The notes beneath the pieces are model-generated. The model ran no database searches and was not told the DNA's origin. It was given only the letters and a program-made list of their open reading frames with translations. The position numbers and the translations under genes were made by a program. Of a stretch of DNA of 64,000 nt, positions 60,320 through 64,000 are shown piece by piece. This stretch comes from Mytilus galloprovincialis (Eukaryota; Mollusca; Bivalvia; Mytilida; Mytilidae). The stretch is from the NCBI RefSeq assembly GCF_965363235.1, contig NC_134843.1, forward strand, positions 87,825,795-87,889,794, written 5' to 3'. Each line of letters opens with the position of its first letter. Position 1 is the first letter of the stretch.

Positions 60320-61290
60320 ACACTCAGGGCCGTAACTACCTATGAGGCAGGGGAGGCAAGTGCCTCCCCGGAATTTTCTACACCAAAAAAGTTATGAAAT
60401 GAAATATTAACAATATGTAGTACTACACGAAGAACTTGAATACACATGTTTACAGTTTTAACAGTGATATCATGATATGTGATGTATCTGTCATTTTCCG
60501 GATTTTTGATCGAAACGGTGAACCATTTCAGTATTTGTTTTAGTATTTTGTTTTAAGTGGCCTTCCATCTGTTATTCAGTATTTCCTATGTTGTACGAGA
60601 ACGCATAAGAAACTTGGCTTTCCACAATTTTAAACAAAAAACTAATCACATTTATTTAGGGGCTCAATTAAGCAGAGGAAGTTCCCTTTGTATTGTGAAT
60701 CTTTTATGATATCGGAAATTCGTTACCGGCTGAATCAGCTGTTGGATATTTTTTTGACGTGTCCAGTCAGACAGTACGTCTCCCGATCGTACGAGAACAT
60801 TATGGTAAATGCCTTAGTAGTAAAACACTCACATTCGTTGTAGTTCTATACATGTCTGTTCAGCTTTCTACAATATTGAAATTCAAGGTCCTCGATAAAA
60901 AAAAATATCTTGCGTTCTATTATCTTGCTTTAGGCTTATATATATATTTTTTTAACTTACCAGTTTGATTTTTAACAAAAATATCTTTAAAAACAGATAA
61001 TAATCGTTTGCAATATATTTAATGTTAATAATTATAGTTCAAAGTACGGCTTTCAAGACACTGCCTTGGCTCACCCCTAACAGCAATCTCAGTTTGTTTT
61101 TGCATAAAAATTGCTTCCAGGTTCAAGCAATACTGATGAGTCTTAAGGAAAACAGTAATTTTTAGCCATTTTTCTGTGGAAAAAAAATCCGCGGGGGGCT
61201 GTGCCCCAAACCCCCTATCTAAGGGGCCTCAATCGGCGGCCAAAACCCCTGCCTCTCCTGAATTCAACCCCTGGTTACGGCCCTGACACT
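60320..61290. mobile_element. 961-bp TIR element with ACACT duplication
   Basis: Ends CAGGGCCGTAAC (60325) and GTTACGGCCCTG (61285), flanked by ACACT at 60320-60324 and 61286-61290. Subterminal G/C-rich inverted words continue (GAGGCAGGGGAGGCAAG versus GCCTCTCCTGAATTC). No transposase frame. The CAGGG ends and 5-bp duplication suggest an hAT5-like non-autonomous element; not proven. Confidence 0.8.
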
Positions 61291-61605
61291 GTTATTCTAA
61301 TGGGGAGGAATTTATTTAAAGAAGTTAGATATATCTTTTTCACCTTTCTGTGATATTTAGCTTTTTTAGTTTAGTTTGTAACAAAGGTTATATTTGTTTT
61401 AAGAATAATTTTACAAGAGGCATACCAGATACTTTTGTTATTAATTTATTTTTAAATTTGAATTATACTATTTTTATTTTTGGTTAAATATAACGAGGAT
61501 GTGGAGTCCTAACAGGGTGAAATTTGGTCAAAGGGAGGTAATTTATTTTACCCCTGTTAACTCCACGTACTTGAAATACCCTGAGTGTTTGAATTTTATT
61601 TACTT

Positions 61606-63650
61606 TTGTGTACTTTTTTTTTTTATATCAGATGTATACTAAAAAGGTAATATTAACTATTATTTAGAGTTCTGTAATAAAAAAAAAATGTAAGCAGAGC
61701 TCTAGATAATAGGTATGTAGGGTGGGAAAATCATGGATCACTTACATTGATTTGCTGAAATTTTCAAGAAGGGGATTTATTGAAAAGACATCTGATATTT
61801 TTCTGTATTTAACTGTATTTCTGTAAAAAAAAAAAAAGACAAGAGATTGTGAGGAGAGCCACATAATTGCACCACAATAGAAGCTCTAAGAAAGATGGTC
61901 TATTAATTCTTCAACCAAGTCTGAGGCTTTACCATGAGAAATATGTGGTAAGTTTAAATATTCTACAAAAGGAGTAGGTTTCCTTTTTGAGCTTAAATTT
62001 AAAATTAAGATTTATTGACCAATATTACAATGAACCAAAGCTAATGCAGTGACTAGATGTATGTTCCTGCGTTTTATTCATGACGTAACAAAAAGTACTC
62101 ATTACAATTTTCCCAAACAAAATCAATGAAAATGGCTAAATTTCCATTGATTATTGGACAGGAAACATAGAGCGCATATGTCGACAAGAAAGATCTTTGA
62201 AAATATTTTTTATGACAGTTTACATGTCTTACTTGAATATTTAGTTTTTCGACGGCTGCGCTCTGTTTCCTGATCCTATTTTTGCTGAAATCTGGTTGAT
62301 TTTGTGATATTTTGCAAAAATTCCTTATTTTGACCTAATTGGGATGTAAAAATTAATGCGTTATAAAACTTTAACAGAAATAGTTCTATATACTTTCTCA
62401 CATGTCTTTTAGTCAACTTAAAACATTTTTTATCTTGTTACATTGAACTTAATAATTGGGGCCATATGAACTTACTCCTTTATGGTTAATATATTCAAGG
62501 CATTTAACATTACTTTTTATGCAGGGAACATGATACTGTAAACATGTTGGTAAGTAATCAAGCATCTTTTTGATAATTTTATAGTATTTAACATCAATTT
62601 GATAAAGGTTTTAAGTACCAAAAAAAATGAAATACAGGGTTTTCTATTGCAAATTTAAAACCATGAGATTAAAAATATTTTTTTCCATGATTTTTTGTTA
62701 TCCTAGTACTATTTTAAATTCATTATGATGAAATGAAGATTTTTGTTGAGAAGTTTGGAATAACTGATCTATTTTGTATTCCAGGTTAGCATCAGGTTTC
62801 CATTGGGTTATTTAATTGACAGTAATTCGAGATGTTTAAAGGTGAGAACTTATTAATCAACATACAAGTTAATCAATTGGATCAGATCTTTAGCTTGAAA
62901 CACCAGCAGAGTATTTTTATTAATATGCAATCAATTGGATCAGATCTATAGCTTGAAACACCACCAGAGTACTTTTATTAATATACAATCAATTGGATCA
63001 GATCTTTAGCTTGACACACCCACAGAGTACTTTTATTAATATACAATCAATTGGATCAGATCTTTAGCTTGACACATCCACAGAGTACTTTTATTAATAT
63101 ACAATCAATTGGATCAGATCTTTAGCTTGACACACCCACAGAGTACTTTTATTAACTATTTCTTTTCATTTAGTCTTGGAATTCCTTATTACAAATTTCA
63201 AAAGAATTTATTCCTATGTTTTATCTGTTTCTTAAATTGCCACTCAAATTTGATCATTTACCTATAAGATTATCCAATATTAAGAGTTAAAAAATGAAAT
63301 TTATCTTTATTTCTTTTACAGTTGAAAGTGTTGCTGTTGCTGTTTTGAATGGTAGAATACTCAGAGGATGATACTGCAAACCATTGGATGAACTGTAGCT
63401 TTCTCTAAAAAAATCTGTAGATGTTACTCTTGCATGCAGAATGAATTGCTGACAAATTTTTATTATTTTTAGTTTGTTCAATTTTTGTCTGTTGTGTGAT
63501 TTTTTTTTGTGTTTTTTTCTCATTTATAATTATTTATATTTTATGGTTCCTTTTTTTTTAGGATTGTACTCAGTTTCTATTCAACTCCCTCCAAAAGATA
63601 AAGCGGAACCGGTAAAATAAGTTTGATTTTGAAGTATTGTTTTATAATTA
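61606..63650 (+). ncRNA. Unit 3 of the non-coding locus, diverged 3' half
   Basis: Block A ends at 61947 with a GTAAGT donor and matches units 1 and 2 (CTTCAACCAAGTCTGAGGCT). Further exon-like blocks: 62525-62549 (GCAG acceptor, GTAAGT donor), 62785-62841 (CCAG, GTGAGA; it opens GTTAGCATCA like block C and then diverges), 63322 onward (TTTTACAG), and 63563-63611 (TTTTTTTAG acceptor, GTAAAA donor-like). These are inferred exons with no open frame across them. Confidence 0.45.
62874..63165 (+). repeat. 58-bp minisatellite, five units
   Basis: Five head-to-tail copies of a unit opening CAATTGGATCAGATCTTTAG and closing TTTTATTAATATACAAT. Units 3 and 5 are nearly identical. Lies in the intron after block 62785-62841. 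Confidence 0.9.
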
Positions 63651-63679
63651 AATGGGTAATTTGGATAACATGATTAAGT

Positions 63680-63812
63680 GAGGTCCCCCTTTTTCTGAAA
63701 AAAAAAATGTTTGATTATATAGGGAATCACTGAAGCATGACAGGAGTGGGCCACCTCTTAAGCAGTCAGTGGGCCCCCACTTGTGAAAATTTCTGGATCT
63801 GTAACTGCAGTC
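63680..63812 (-). mobile_element. Decayed GGCGGATCC MITE, inverted
   Basis: TAGGGAATCACTGAAGCATG, GCAGTCAGTGGGCCCCCAC and ATTTCTGGATCTG are the complement of the 14784-14926 element. Confidence 0.6.
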
Positions 63813-64000
63813 TACCTTGACACATTATTCTGACTTCCAGCTGACCAGTCTTTGTCCTTACTCCTTAATGCAACAACAATTATTAAATCTTTTGTTTGAC
63901 CCATCCTGGGATCAAATCCCAAGACCTTCTGCCCTTGAGGAAAGCACAAAATGGGCTATTGGGTAAGATTTGTCTGTTAATTTGTCCATCCACAGCTTAT
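63813..64000. other. No feature recognised
   Basis: Short right edge; AT-rich with no open frame. Confidence 0.4.

Larger units (their letters stand above)
57790..61605 (+). ncRNA. Unit 2 of the triplicated non-coding locus
   Basis: Blocks: A ending 58097 (GCAAGT donor), B 58542-58609 (GCAAGT donor), C 58976-59039 (GTATGA donor) and D from 59668. Blocks B, C and D align with unit 1 at roughly 85-90 percent by eye. The introns align too, including CAATGGGAGATAACTT. Unit 2 has gained the TIR element at 60325-61285 and a dispersed repeat at 59273-59455. Two of its three donors are GC rather than GT. Confidence 0.5.

Noticed and set aside
1-64000. tRNA, rRNA or snRNA genes
   Set aside because: None recognised by eye on either strand; a covariance-model scan was not possible.

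Overview
This is a eukaryotic, AT-rich, intron- and transposon-dense window. The organism is most likely a bivalve mollusc, probably a mytilid mussel. Three things point there: an invertebrate cathepsin Z (X) gene split by seven exons, an HSPA12-type HSP70 relative (a family expanded in bivalves), and many short dispersed repeats whose wording I recall from Mytilus genomes. The genus is an inference from memory, not a database result.

Layout. 1-560 holds a decayed LINE 3' tail (minus strand). 965-3702 holds the last three exons of an HSPA12-like gene (plus strand; 5' part outside the window). 4062-4370 is a hairpin-headed repeat with a second, inverted copy at 25070-25376. 5669-12899 is a 7.2-kb composite fold-back DNA transposon: two copies of one long-TIR element joined head to head. 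It carries three 190-bp arrays of nine 18-bp dyads and is flanked by a 6-bp duplication. 12906-16380 holds minisatellites, SINE-like and MITE remnants. 16468-23683 is an apparently intact cathepsin Z gene. 25564-29090 holds a Harbinger-like MITE and a 5'-truncated LINE with an open RT frame.

29899-35972 is a full-length, young-looking Ty3/Gypsy LTR element with the unusual order Gag-PR-INT-RT-RNaseH (Gmr1-like). 36110-37425 holds a broken reverse-transcriptase fragment and a SINE. 38189-41356 holds two TIR elements with clear target duplications, one carrying a nested MITE. 43607-46586 is a 3-kb inverted satellite: seven 163-bp units, then eight reversed units, closed by matching termini. 46866-54890 is a mosaic of MITEs, duplications and a repeat with arrayed nuclear-receptor-like half sites.

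48662-49193 and about 54925-63650 contain short exon-like blocks with consensus splice sites but no open frame. The second stretch is a segmental triplication of about 2.7-3.8 kb per unit. The best reading is a multi-exon long non-coding RNA locus, inferred and not shown.

Only two host protein-coding genes are supported. HSPA12-like proteins are cytosolic HSP70-fold ATPases and cathepsin Z is a lysosomal carboxypeptidase; nothing in the sequence links them functionally. The rest of the window is mobile-element history, much of it palindromic.
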